Assembly: GCF_000165425.1 (NCBI RefSeq)
Contig: NW_001799433.1
Location: 259,181-323,180, forward strand
Length of the DNA: 64,000 nucleotides
DNA from: Paramecium tetraurelia
Taxonomy: Eukaryota > Ciliophora > Oligohymenophorea > Peniculida > Parameciidae
Direction of reading: 5' to 3'
In this document: positions 11,154 through 23,319 of the stretch, one piece after another
Position numbering within the stretch: the first letter of the stretch is position 1
Layout: every line of letters starts with the position of its first letter
The notes under the pieces: model-generated
Databases searched by the model: none
What the model was told of the DNA's origin: nothing
Seen by the model: only the letters and a program-made list of their open reading frames with translations
Position numbers and translations under genes: made by a program

Positions 11154-12365
11154 ATGTACAGATTTCGATAACTTTGGAAATTCAGTACACTCTAATTCCA
11201 CAAAGGAGTTAGTGAGCACTAGAATGTTTCCCAGAATGTAGTCCTAAGAGGAGTCACTCTCAAAGGCAGATATAATGATTTACCAAATATGCTCTTCTTT
11301 CCTGAAGCCTGTGATCCTGTCGAAAATTGGATCCCCTTCTTCAGTGACCCAGCTAATAAGGTAGAAAAGTGTGTGAATTGATAGATCCTTGATTATAGAA
11401 ATGTGCATATTTTGAGTCCAAGAAATTTTGGTACATCGGACAAGCATTTCTCATTCGATGTTGAAGATCTGGCCAATGATGTTGTTAGATACATGTATTA
11501 TAACAAAATCACCATGGCAACTTTGGCTGGACATGGATTTGGAGCAAAGGTTGCTTTAGCTGCTGGATGTTATCATCCTGAAAGAACAACAGGTGTGTTT
11601 TGCATTGACTACTCACCTATGGATTAAAGATATCATGAGGCATTTACAGAATTCAGAGGCTTCATTAAGAAATTATCAGAAATTAATACTAAAGAAATGA
11701 CCAAATCATAAATTGAGGCATTTCTCAAAGAAAACATAGAGGTTCAATTATTTAAATATTTCTATATAGTGTGTTAAATGGAGATCTATTTTTAGTGATA
11801 ATCTTGTTAAATTACCATCAGGATAATGGGATTGGAAGTTTTCTCTTAAATTTTTAAATGACAATATCTAATTCAATAAAGCTGATTCTCTTGCTTTCTG
11901 GCCAATCAAAGCTGGTCTTTTTACAGGCAGAACTCATTTTGCATTCCCTGAATTTTCAAGATGGGTGCATTTAGGAACCAATACCCTACCAATGTTGAAG
12001 GTTTGCCCATAAGTTAGAGGATTTGGACATGATGTTCATTCTGTCTAAGGAGACAATAACACCCTAAGTAAATATTTAGAATTATAATTAGACCATTGGA
12101 TTTATGAATTCAAAGATTAATCCTTTGTCTTTGCAAGCAGATTCACCAAGTAACTGAAAATATTTAATTTAGATTCTTATCTATGTATGATGGTGTTCAT
12201 CTTTTACTTAAAGACAGAACTGAAGTAGGAAAGGAATTCGTTCCATCTATCATTTATTCCAAGAAGGATCCAAATCATGTTTATTCAGACTATTCTCCTG
12301 CTCATTATTATCATAATTGGAGATTTAACAATGTCTACAAAAATTTAGATATTCAAAATAAATGA
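11154..12365 (+). CDS. ABHD11-like alpha/beta-hydrolase, nucleophile Ser replaced by Gly
   Basis: 378 residues after removing introns of 24 nt (near 11360), 28 nt (near 11750) and 23 nt (near 12152); the total divides by three. The N-terminal half follows the alpha/beta-hydrolase order: a strand before FFPEACDPVENW, then LSPRNFGTSDKH, a DVEDLANDVVRYM helix, the nucleophile elbow and a CIDYSPMD strand like the VDISP of ABHD11. The elbow reads LAGHGFGAK (residues 117-125), where family enzymes have GHSMGGK. Ser is therefore absent and the protein may be non-catalytic. The C-terminal cap and tail are longer than in ABHD11. It lies 24 bp after the MPR-like gene, same strand. Fold is confident, activity doubtful. 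Confidence 0.7.
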
Positions 12366-13222
12366 TATAATACCATACAACATTAAATAGGATTTATATA
12401 AATTATAGTATTATTATTATTCTTATTTAACTAATAATATCCATAGTCTTTTTATAAACTGATCTGTAGAATAATTCATCCTAATAGTATATAATAAAAT
12501 TGTGAATTAAGTAAACACTTTTCTGGTTCTGATTTTAAAACAAAAATAATCTATTTGATAATATAATGATAAAATATCAGTAGATTATCAAAGTTTATCT
12601 TGAACGAAGTTAAATATAAGAAATAAATAATTAGATGAGTTAAGAATGTAATTGGTATATGAAAGTAAATTTTTTTTGCTCTAATGTGTGCTATAAGGGA
12701 GCTTGAGAGATGGCTAAATTAATTTCTAGTGAGAATCTAGCTATAATCAACTCAGAATTGAAATATTATAAAATATTAATTAAAAAATTAAAAAATCATA
12801 GTTACAAAGACAAAAATTTCATTTGCAGAGCTTGCCAAATTCAATGGATAATTATATTCAATAAATTTAAACTCAATTTGAACCCACTCTTGTCGAACTA
12901 ATAATAAATTTAATGATGAGAATGACTCCTAATCAAGTTATTCATAATTAATTTCTTGCATATAAAAATATTTTATATATAAGTTTCATATCAGGGATAA
13001 GAATACTCCAATTTAACAAACTCCTTCATCATTATAATCCTTTTTATTTACTTTTTAGGAATAAATTGTATTAATAGTTTAATACAATTAGGTAGTAATT
13101 TATAAGGATATAATATGAGATAATTAAGGCAATGATTGTGGTCATATTGAGCTCAATAACATATTATTTGTTCGATTTTTGATAATTAACAATTTATAAT
13201 TTTTTACTATTATTATATATAA
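12366..13222. other. Long spacer with possible gene relic
   Basis: About 860 bases. A reading at roughly 12740-12960 gives protein-like text (for example SMDNYIQQIQTQFEPTLVEL) continuing to a TGA near 13186. I could not find a start or a consistent intron set, and codon composition decays at both ends. It is either a decayed gene or a gene whose introns I failed to place. The last 150 bases should contain the Myb gene promoter. Confidence 0.3.
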
Positions 13223-14398
13223 ATGAGTTAAAGCACTAGAGCCAGGTATTTATACAATTAATGAAAACATAGAGGCAGTAGTCAATAGAGTTAGATATCG
13301 AAAAAAAGCATTAGAAAATATAGTTCTGATTACTATGACTCAGATGCATCGGATTCAGAACCTATGACGAAGAAGAGAGTTGTAAAGATATGGACACCAG
13401 AGGAGGATGAGATGCTGTAAAACTTTTATGAAAAATTTAATGGAAATTGGACACAAGTAGCCCAAGCTATACCTGGTAGAAATCAATCGTAATGTTCACA
13501 AAGGTGGAAAAGAATAAATCCGAATAGAGTATGTTAAGCATTATATAAAGATTAAAATGAGAAAATAATGGACGGAGGAAGAAGATAGATAAGTGTTACG
13601 GTTGATCCAAAAGTTTGGGAAGAATTGGAAAAGAATTGAAAACGAAATGAATGGGAGAACTGGGAAATAGATAAGAGAAAGATTTATCAATAAATTAGAT
13701 AAAACTATCAATCACGATCCCTTTGATGAGAAGGAGGATGAAGACATATATAATTTGTATATGAAATTGGGTCCAAGATGGAGTGAAATATCAAAGAACT
13801 TAATAGGAAGACCTGTAATAATTTAATCAAATAATAAAGGAAAATTCAGTAAAGAATCGGTTTTATTCTCATATAAAGAAACACTATAATGTTTAGACGA
13901 AGGAATCGGATTCAGATGGTAAGGAGATTACTCCTACACAGTAATACAATAAATCTGATTTAACAGGAAAGGAGTATTTAAGATCATAGAATGAAGATAA
14001 ATAATTAGATACTATACAGAGTTAGTTTGAGCAAGAAAACTCCATTAACAATTTATAATAGCATAACCATTACATGTAAACCTCATATAATGGACTTGGT
14101 AAAGGAGGTATATGAAAATATGATAAATTACATAGATTCTCTCAATTCAAATGGAGACTTCTTGTAATTTTCACATTAGATGAGTCTGGAATAGAAACAA
14201 CATTATGATATAGGCATCGCTCATCCTGAATCCAATATATTCCAAGATGTCTTACTTCCTTATCAAGATTTATTAGATGAACAAGCAGATTAAATATCAA
14301 TACAGAAGAAACAATCAGGAACTCAATATCTGAGGACAGACAGCGAAATCGTTCATCTAGACTATAAATTTAATAAAATGAGTATGGAATAAGAATGA
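13223..14398 (+). CDS. Three-repeat Myb-type DNA-binding protein
   Basis: 357 residues after four introns (27, 22, 25 and 28 nt; the last GTATAT...CATAG near 14110), length divisible by three. Following a Ser-rich head and an acidic DYYDSDASDSEP patch come three SANT/Myb repeats. Repeat 1 begins IWTPEEDEMLQNFY, repeat 2 KQWTEEEDRQVLRLI, repeat 3 DPFDEKEDEDIYNLY and ends VKNRFYSHIKKHY. Tryptophan spacing is that of R2R3/3R-Myb proteins, with the first Trp of repeat 3 replaced by Phe as in plant and animal Myb R3. The tail is Gln/Asn-rich and probably a transactivation region. Expected to be a nuclear transcription factor; targets unknown. Confidence 0.9.
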
Positions 14399-14415
14399 CA
14401 AATATATATATTAAT

Positions 14416-16240
14416 TCAATTATCATCATCTACATCAAGATCGTCATCATCTTATTAGATTTCAGGCAGTTTATCACATTATTCTATTAGAGGAGAGTTG
14501 AAAATCAATTCAAAATTGTTTTTGAATTCAGGTAGTGGTTTCTTCTTCGTTGGAGGAGGATACATAGGATCGATAGCAATTCTGATAGTGTTTTCGACCA
14601 AATGATTAATTAATCTAGACAGTAGAGGACAACAGGTTTCAAGACATGGATTAGTATTCACTTCTATCAGCCATGGTTTGAAATCACTGTCTATCATAAA
14701 GTCTAGACCAAACAGTTCAAAAGTGTAGAAGTGCCGATTGGGATCTAAATGTTAATTAGAGGCTTTGACAATGTCAACACACAAACTTTTCAATTATTCT
14801 ATTGTGTTATTGAAGTTCATGTTATAAATCTCTTAAACATATTTCGAAAAGTCATTAAATGAAACCTTATTTATATTATTAATTTACTTTATTTCCTGTT
14901 TCATATTTCCCATAGTTCTTGCTGTATTTTTGTACAGCATCATTGGTTAAATGAGTATATTTGCAATCTGTGTCATCCAGATTGAATTCCTTACAACTAG
15001 TTCTTATATATCCTTCCTAATACCAATAAGCTTTAAATTGGTGGTTTATACAAGTTATCAACATAAAACATCTGATATCAAATTTCCGTTTGTTGTACAA
15101 CAATGGTCTATTTAGGTATTATTGCACAATAAAGGTCTTCTTTACCCCATTGGAATGCAACTCACGATAAGAGACTAACCTTTTAACTTAAGAAATCGAA
15201 TTGGCCACTTCTATCCCATTCCCTCTATTCGATTACTCTCCAGGTTTAACTATCCAGACATTGATATTGTTCCTCTTTGCATATTCCTCAAATTACTAAT
15301 ATACAGGATCTTTGATTCCATCTTGAATATGAAATGTTAATGGAATAAATTTAAATGGATCTTGACCTATCGATTCATAATATGATTTCATATTGTAATA
15401 CAAAGCCTTCTTATTTGAAATCTGGAAATTGCCTTCCAAATGATTGTGTACTCTCAAGATATTACTAGAGACGAAATTAGTATATTTTTCTTCTTCTAAT
15501 CTGAGTTTAAACTTTTCGAACACTAATTTTTTCTATGTTTTGGTAAATGTAGACTAATTCCCAGTTATGGTTATTAGATCCTTATAAAATCCTTGTTTTC
15601 TAAGTTATGTCCAATAAAGATTCATATCGTTCTAAGGAGCATCAAGTAACACCCACCAAGATCTAGATTTGATTAATTGTCGAACTAATTAACCATTGTT
15701 TCCTTTTGTGATGAAAGCCTTATAAACTATCTTCTCTTAAGGTATTATCATTAATAAATTTGAGTAACTTATGATTGTAGCAAAATCAGAAGGATTTTCA
15801 AATAAATTTTGTTCTTCTTATTTATTTGGAAGAGCCTTTTTAATAGCGAACTTATTTCTTTTAGTATCAATCTTCCTCCTTTCAAGAGATTGAGGCTCAG
15901 CTGATTCAGTAAAACTGTTTCTGCCATAAACCCTTGTTTCACTATATTTCCTAATTGATATTTCCTTCTTGGAAGATGTAATTAATTCAGCTTTGGGAGG
16001 ATAAACCAAAATAGAAGGTAGATTTTTCTGAGTATTGATTTATGGAATCTAATTGTGTTTCGAAAAAGATTCTTATTACTTAATTAGATCTACTATCTAT
16101 TGAAATCCTTTTAACTTAATTATATTCAACTTGGGTTAGAAGAGTCTTGGCTAATTGAAATTAACTTCCTGAAATCTTGTACTGCCCTTAATGACCAACT
16201 TTTCTAAATCATTGTTGTTATACATTTTATTAATAATCAT
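14416..16240 (-). CDS. Tubulin tyrosine ligase-like (TTLL) enzyme
   Basis: 600 residues after one 22-nt intron (GTAAAT...ATAAG, near 14880). The N-terminal 190 residues are variable. The ATP-grasp core shows NVWIVKPGEQSNRGNGIE (ATP loop), NKRKFDIRCFMLI, YTHLTNDAVQKYS and the metal/ATP-binding end PWLIEVNTNPCLETCCPLLS. These are the TTL signatures for amino-acid ligation to tubulin tails; glutamylation or glycylation is more likely than tyrosination but the subfamily is not decided. The C-terminus is an acidic run of Asp. The gene converges with the Myb gene, whose TGA lies only 17 bp away. All catalytic motifs look intact. Confidence 0.9.
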
Positions 16241-16365
16241 TATAAATATCAAATTAAAATGAAACATCTTCATTTCATATTTTATTTTTCTTTTTTATTG
16301 TCAAATATTTTCTTTTCAATTCAAAACCCAAATGTGTCTAATAATTATCAATAAAATTAAAATCA

Positions 16366-17750
16366 ATGCAGGATAATTACTGTTTCAGCTTAGGTAGTTC
16401 ATCAGCTATTAGTGAAATAAAATCAGAAGTCTAAGACAATTATTCCGAAATAAGCAGAAGTTCAAGAAATTTCGAAAGTATTTCTTCCATTTCTGGAAAA
16501 AAAACAAATTCAATTAATAATCTTTCCTTATCAGATTTAGATAATCAGCATAGAGATAAAATCTGTTTCCTAAGTCCTTTATAAGAATACATCTAAATAA
16601 ACCCAAAAGAATCTTATGATTTGTATTATGCCTCAAGTACTAATATTTAGGGGAAATTCGGAATTATTATTAAAAACCAAAATAAAGACCTAGTAACCAT
16701 TAGTTAAGCATATCCAGATAAAACAATTAATGAATTAGAATTTTTGGCTACTATTCAAGGAATGAGATATTGCATCGATTTAGGAATAAAAATATTGAAT
16801 GTGAAGGGAAATAGTCAAGTATATTGACTTTATATGTTAGTTAGTTACAAAGCATAGAAGCTTTAATTTATAAGGTCAATTGGCAATCCTTAAGGAGGTA
16901 ATACTTAAATATACTTAATTTTTCTATTAAATAAATTTTGTATAAATTCCAAAAGAAGTAAATAATTAAGCCAAATAATTATCAAGAGAGGAAAAGAATT
17001 TTGTAAAAGTTCTATAAGATTAAAGCAAAATTTAAGATCTATCAGTCTCTATTGATCAAAATAAATTTCAACTTTCATCATAACGATCTTATTCTTAATA
17101 AAATATCAATAATTTATCTGCTATTCTACCATAAAAGCCACATTTAGATTAAATTTTACTTGAATATCCAGATATCTTCAGTGAATATAATAAATAATAG
17201 ATCAAACCAATAAATTTACAATAAAATAGAGATTATGCTTTAATTTTTGGGAAAGTTAATGATAACACAAATAAAGGAGCAAATTTTATGATAAAATAAG
17301 ATTTAAATGAGATAATTGTTGGAACATTCTATTTTCCTTAACAAACCAATGCATTGCAAGAGATATCACTATTATATGGAATGAGGTTCTTACTAGAATG
17401 TTAGATTACTTATTTAAATTGTTTCACAAATGATGAAGTATAAATTAATAAAAGAATTTTAGACATTTTGTAAATTATTTGACAACGAAAACAATAAGTT
17501 AATGTAAAGTTAGATAAAGGAGTAGAAGTGCTTATATAGCATGAAATAATTATTCCAAAGAACATCGTGTAGAACAATAGAATCAGGTTAGTTGAAAGCA
17601 CTTAAGGAACCCTATTAAAATAAGCAATCCAGATTTTAAATTCTAGATGAATCCATCTAAATTTAAAATGGGTAAATTCCAAAATAATAATCGATAACGT
17701 TTTCAAAATTTTCATAAATATACGGTTTTAATAATTAATTTAGAATATGA
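16366..17750 (+). CDS. Protein with two RNase H-like domains, catalytic Asp residues apparently lost
   Basis: 445 residues after two introns (22 nt near 16818, 25 nt near 17438); length divisible by three. After a Ser-rich head, domain 1 (about residues 85-220) has the RNase H order: a strand GKFGIIIKN, the helix ELEFLATIQGMRYCIDLGI (Glu kept), strand ILNVKGNSQLV and the late INFVQIPKEVNNQAKQLS segment that matches the HIPRExNxxADxLA end of bacterial and plant RNase HI. Domain 2 repeats this (YALIFGKVNDN, LQEISLLYGMRFLLEC). The first Asp (YYASST) and the DS Asp (GNS) are replaced, so nuclease activity is unlikely. It may bind RNA-DNA hybrids. Start is the in-frame ATG; the ATG at 16259 upstream is in a different, AT-rich frame. 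Confidence 0.65.
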
Positions 17751-17942
17751 ATTGATTAATGTAATAGGCAATCAGATATAATTATTAATATTTATAAAAT
17801 GTAGCCAATACTGATCTTTCCATATTTATATTTAAATCCCAATTTTCTGAGATATTGTAATCACTACATTTTATAATGAATTTTATATACGATTATTCCC
17901 AAATAATAGTGGTTTGTGATTACTTATTTAGTTTTAAAAACA

Positions 17943-20035
17943 ATGAATTTAAATCAAGAATAATAGATTGACTAAATGGATGTAATTGACATAAAATATA
18001 TGTCCTTTGATGATTCTGGCATAGACTACAACTATTTTAAGATTCCTCCTGATTTGGACAAAGCTTATTTACACAGAGTAATTCTCATAATTAACTTTAG
18101 TAAGCATTTACAGTTCACAAAATACCTCTTCCAAATTCTTAATAATGTCTTTGTTGCAATTTTTCAAAAGATCATATAAAGTACAATTTTTTTGAAGGCA
18201 GAAAATATTATCATCACCATAGTTCACTAGGTGAATATTTTCAATTGATATAGTATTGCATTTATTAGCTATTGATTATGGGGTAATAGAAATAATTATG
18301 ATTAGTATCTTTCTTGTCCCTTATAGTTCTATGATTTATAGTGATGGAAATTAATGTGAGTAAGTATCAGGTTGTGATCCTAATTCAAGTAAAGTTTATT
18401 CAGTATGGAATCTGATTCCTAAATACTACTCTCTAAATAATCCAAATTATAGTTATTTTGTACATTTAACCTATCTACTACTTTAAATAGTCCATTTTCT
18501 ATTTTTTTATAATCGAAAAACAACTAAAAGGATGTAAACTTCTGCTACCTTCGAGTATTTAAAATAGACCTGCCTTTATTTTCCTAAGACTATCCATTAA
18601 GATATAGTTGAATTCATGAAATGTAAATAACGAAACCTTTTTGTATACATAGCGTTTGATTTAGAGAAATATGAAGATGCTTTATTTGAAAAGCTAAAGT
18701 TTGAATATTCCAAACAATATGATAAGGAGTAATTTTAATTATTTATTTTTAGTGATAAATGGAAAAACAAAATCTTGATTAAATCATTTTATGATAATGC
18801 TCTGTTAGATGAATTTGTAACTGGGAAGATTGTATTGATGAATCATTTAAGTTTATTCAAAACAGAGGTGTATTAGATTTGCCAAATGTATAATTAATAA
18901 GTTTAGGAGTATAAAAATTAAGACACTCAAAAGAAATATGTAGAAGCCTTGTGGTTTTTTTTCCTAAATTTGATATTGTCATATTATTTACCTAGAGTAT
19001 TAATCACGATGACAATGTTTTTCAGGTTAAAATTATTAACAACTTACTTTCAGGGAGATGATCTTAAAATACTCTAAATCATTATAAAAGCCTCATTTGG
19101 TATTTCATAAATCCTAATATTAAAATTAAGTGACTATCTTTGTAGAAATGGATCATCAATGGTGCATTAATCTGTAAATTCAATTATTATCCTTAGATGC
19201 AATTATTTGTGCTTATAGATATAGCTTTTTCGGGTCATTTTACAGAATGGACTGATTGCTTTGATCCATTTGACTATTCACAGAACTAAATGCTTCCGGA
19301 TTGATGTTACAAAAAGAAGGATTAGTCGATAATCAAATTACTATTTCTTACTTAAATATATTTATTCCAGCATTCACTTCTATTTTTGATATATCTTACT
19401 TATGGAGATTACTGAAATATAAAAAAGAAAAACTAACCAATTTTAGAAATATAACATAAATAGAGGCAAATAAATTATTTGAAAAAAGAGAATTTTAAAT
19501 TAATTCAAGAAGATTTACAATTTACAAAATCTATTGTTTGTGTCTGTCTATTGGATTGTTTTATCCATTTATAGTTTTATCTTCAATTATCTCTTTGTTA
19601 TTGATATACATAGTAGAAAAATATTTATTTATTTAACATTCAGTACCTATTAGGGTAGGTAAATTATAGGAGGAATTACAATGTTACCTTTTCTTTGGTA
19701 TCAACTTGTACCAAGCAAATTTGATTATTCAATATTAAATGATAAGTGTCTCTAACATGAGAGACAATATTTTATCTATGACATGTTTGGTACTTACTTT
19801 CATTGTATATTTTAAATCTATAAATGTTTATTTTATCAACTCATCTGTACCAAAATAAAATGGTTTGATCAAATTTTTAAAATAATTTACTGTAGTTTTT
19901 TAAAAAGGGGAAAGATATTATTTACAAAGTGATGAAATGTATAAAATATTTATAAACTTGAAGAGTAGATTAAAAAAATTAGGTAAGGTTAAGAAAAGAA
20001 GTATAATTGTCGAAGATCATTTTCAATTAGGATGA
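17943..20035 (+). CDS. Multi-pass membrane protein, OSCA/TMEM63 (CSC1)-like
   Basis: Roughly 650-675 residues over several 23-24 nt introns (18082-18104, GTAATAG...TTAG near 18279, and one near 18730). There is a soluble head, then membrane segments (QLLIMGIFLVPYSSMIY; FVHLTYLLLQIVHFLFFY), a cytosolic domain of about 130 residues (RNLFVYIAFDLEKYEDAL...), and at least five further hydrophobic segments including YCLCLSIGLFYPFIVLSSII and IYIVEKYLFIQHSVP. The order N-TM, cytosolic insert, C-terminal TM bundle with a YPF...V.KY signature fits OSCA/TMEM63 mechanosensitive channels. Similarity is weak and an anoctamin-related fold is an alternative. A basic Lys-rich tail follows. Confidence 0.5.
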
Positions 20036-20241
20036 TCAATTTCATAGTTTTGTATTTAATGAAATTATTCATAAGTTATTTTAATTATCAAGTATTTAAT
20101 TATCGAGAGATTAATGTACGATTACCATTCTTATTTTTTAGACAAACTATCGTTGATTCCATTTAAATATCTAATTCTAATTAAAGTTTAAGAATGGCAT
20201 ACGTAGTATTTTATATATTTTATTTATTCATTAAATTTTTA

Positions 20242-21509
20242 ATGACTGATTTAATAAAACAATTAGATGGCATGTTCACAAGAGAACACCTAGAGAAAAA
20301 TAAATACCTTCTAAAAAACTTGGACCCAAATTTGAATCTACCAATAGTGGCACTTCAAAAAGAATATTCACTAGCAAAGCATTCCATTGAAGAAATATTG
20401 GGCGTAAGATTAATTAAATAAAGAATAGGCTTTGAAGCAATGCAAAAATTGCAAATTGCATGAAGGATATGTGACTCTCTTGATACCTCCACACACTAAG
20501 AATATTATAATAAATGAAATCAGTTAAACAAATGCAGATTTCAAAGCTTACTTGATTGAGAAATATCTGAAGAATATTGAGTGCGAAATTACATTTGAAG
20601 GTGGATGTTGTAGAGTGACTTTTAAGGATGATGAAGTTGGTTTGAAGTTTTTAGATTAAGCAGTGACTGATCCTAAAGATCCATTGAAGGCATATGTGGA
20701 ACCAGAAAATGTGTATTAATCCCTTACAAAGTCATTGGGATTCAACAACCAAGGATAATACTTGTACCAATACAGTAAAAGTATTTTAATAACCTAGATA
20801 ATCAAATGTTCTAAAATCTATACATAAGAAAAGCTTCAGATGATGCTCAAGTATAGAATCAACATGAAAAGACTGCAAAACCATACTATCCTCCAGTTCA
20901 ATAATAGCAATCGAATCCAAGAAAGTAATCAGGTTAGGAACGCAAGGGAAGCGAATAAGTTGAGCATTAGGACAAAAAAACAAAGACTCCTACTTCAGGA
21001 CCCAAAGAAATTTATGTTGAAAAATAATCACTAGAAAAATAAGAAAAAAATAGTGAGAAACCTCCTAAGGTCTAATAGAGCCCAGTATTTAATTTATAGT
21101 TATTTTAGTATGTTGAAAAAAAATCGACTTCAAGAAAGACTTCGGAGCAAATTCAACCTGCTAAACATAAGTATTTATAAATCATGCATAATCGATAGAG
21201 GAAGCAAAGACATCCAGGGATCGCCAATCAGAAAAGCCACAGTTCAATACAAGAAGGAGAATTTAATTGAGATATTTAAATCGATTTAAGGAAACTTGAA
21301 AGCTAATCCAAAACTTTCAAAATTAAGCGAATAAGATAGAGCATTGTTATTAAGACAAAATGGTGAATTAACATTGGAGGCCATTCATCCAACACCATGT
21401 ATTAGAAAGGAATCAGTAAGACAATTTAATAAATACATAGTATGCTTCGCCTTAATAACATATAAAATAATCCCCTGCATAGATTCCCTAAAGGAAACCA
21501 TAATAATGA
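20242..21509 (+). CDS. La-motif protein, LARP7 / p65-like
   Basis: About 390 residues. The first 70 form a La motif (FTREHLEKNKYLLKNLD, then LPIVALQKEYSLAKHSIEEI) that continues across a 25-nt intron (20404-20428) into ALKQCKNCKL and a second domain with FKAYLIEKYLKNIECEIT, CCRVTFKDDEVGL, RRM-like strands. A long Lys/Gln/Ser-rich linker and a conserved-looking C-terminal block (IRKATVQYKKENLIEIFKSI) follow. LARP7 proteins bind 3' oligo-U ends of Pol III RNAs; the Tetrahymena member p65 is a telomerase subunit, so a telomerase or 7SK-like role is plausible but unproven. I chose ATG 20242; an upstream in-frame ATG at 20194 adds only an AT-rich hydrophobic tail. A 17-nt apparent intron is needed at 20781-20797. 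Confidence 0.65.
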
Positions 21510-21539
21510 TTATTAATAATAAATATAAAAACGGATTAA

Positions 21540-22644
21540 ATGTCATAAAAGTCTCTATTAGTGTTGCTATTAGTAACAATTGCAATTGCTACAGAGAGTC
21601 CTGCTCTTTAGCAATTAAGACATAAATTAGAATCGAATGAATATAATTCACAATTAGTTGATATGTTGGAATTGAGTGTTGCAGGTGGATAATTGGATCG
21701 TGTTTTTGAGTTGTTATAAAAAATGATTGATGATTTAACTGGATAAACTAATTCTGCAAATTTGGAACATGCTTCTAGAATGGCTGCATTTTAATCAAGC
21801 ATAGAATAATTAGAGACAAATTTAGCCTCATTATAAAATGAAGTTTAAACAACAAACAGAAAGATAGGAGAAATCACATAAGCTATTTCAACACTTACAT
21901 CCACTAGTGTTTCCGTTAAGAAACAATTAGAAGCAATAAATTAAAGAGAAGAGTAAATTCGCGATAATAGAGCTAAGGAAATCTAATCTGTAGAAACCAA
22001 ACAGACTGCTGCTCAAAAGGTTTTGGGAGCTTTAGAAGAAATTCATGATCGATTGGTCAAGGCTGTTCTTTCAAATTAAGGTTCATTTCTTGAAGAAACT
22101 GAAAAATAAGAAATAATAAAATAAGTGAAATAAGAATTAGGACTTAATCATCCTATTGCCTTATTATTAGATTTATCTGTAAAGTAAATGTATCTGGATA
22201 ATTAAGATTCGATGAAGTAACAGCTAGAAAAGCTATTGAATTAATTGAATAAATAATTGCATCAATCAAAGATGGCTAGCAATTCAGAGAGCAAAATCAA
22301 ACAGCTGCAGAACAAAATTTTAATTCATTAATTAATGAAGTGTCAATTTTAAGGGAAAAATTAGGATAAGATAATCAGAAGACTAGCAGCACTTTAAAGA
22401 ATAGATAAAACGATTTGGTATGCATAAATCACTTATTGACATATAGAAAATTGCATAGAGAAGGAATAAATAATTGTCTTTGAATTAGGAGAATACTTAA
22501 TAATTATTAGAAACCACAAGAGTTCAAAAAGATTTATATGATTCAAATTTCAGATCCAATGCTAGTAAGAGAGAGGGACAATTGAATTCGTTAAAGACTG
22601 CCTTTTAAATTTTAAGAGACAACGAATAAGCATTGAAAAAATGA
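21540..22644 (+). CDS. Trichocyst matrix protein (secretory granule crystal protein)
   Basis: 350 residues after introns of 23 nt (near 22187) and 29 nt (near 22420); length divisible by three. A clear signal peptide (SLLVLLLVTIAIATES) opens the protein. The rest is all heptad coiled coil in two similar halves: TNSANLEHASRMAAFQSSIE in the first and EQNQTAAEQNFNSLINEVSI in the second, as in Paramecium tmp and Tetrahymena Grl proteins, which are proprotein precursors cleaved inside the dense-core granule. The region between halves (VLSNQGSFLEETEKQE) would be the processing area. It begins 30 bp after the La-protein stop. These proteins swell on calcium entry during trichocyst discharge. Family call rests on architecture and composition. 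Confidence 0.8.
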
Positions 22645-22711
22645 TTAGATTTATTCACAACAAAAACACGATAATTTTAAATCATTGATATATATCCAAA
22701 TTCTTTTAAAA

Positions 22712-23269
22712 TCAATCACTTGATGAGGAGGATTATTTTCTTTTTTTAGTTTTTTATTTCTTCTTCCTATCCCTTGAAGATGAGGAAGAAGACGAACTTG
22801 AAGAACTGGAGGGACTTCTCTTTTTATACTTCCTACTCTTTCTTTTGTGGCGTCTAATTAGTATTTAATATTTACCTTGAACTTGAACTTGAAGATCTTC
22901 TTTTTTATCTACAATTACGAGCACTAATTCATATCATCATATTATTTACAAATGGCCTATTCTGCCGCATTGATAGCATTCACCGTCTTTTTTTTTGGCT
23001 CGAGCTATCTCAACGACAAAAGTATTTCCATCTAAATCTTTTTAATTCATTTCATTCACTGCTTCTGTAGCTTCTTCAGCTTTTGAATAAGCCTAAAATA
23101 ATAATATATGCTAAAATACAATGAAACAAAAACGACCCTTCCATGAAAATTCACTAATTTCTCCATATTTGGAAAAAAGAGTCTTGATATCTTCCTCATT
23201 TTTATCTTTTGTTGAATATCCTGTTACAAATATCCGATTTTCTGTCTTGCTCTGATCACTCATTGACAT
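22712..23269 (-). CDS. SR-type RNA-binding protein: RRM, CCHC zinc knuckle and RS tail
   Basis: 160 residues after three introns (27 nt near 23095-23121, 26 nt near 22937-22962, 22 nt near 22854-22875). Residues 12-85 form an RRM with RNP2 RIFVTGYS and RNP1 KGRFCFIAY, the latter formed only after the first intron is removed. Next comes a zinc knuckle CYQCGRIGHFARNC and then an Arg/Ser tail (RRSSSSSRRHKRKSRKYKKR and a run of Ser). The architecture matches SRSF7/9G8 and plant RSZ splicing factors, or ZCRB1 of the minor spliceosome. Expected nuclear role: splice-site definition, of interest in a genome with very small introns. Identification is secure to family level. Confidence 0.88.
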
Positions 23270-23319
23270 CCTTAAATTAATTAATTTATTTATTAATAAT
23301 TAAATTTTATTTATACACA

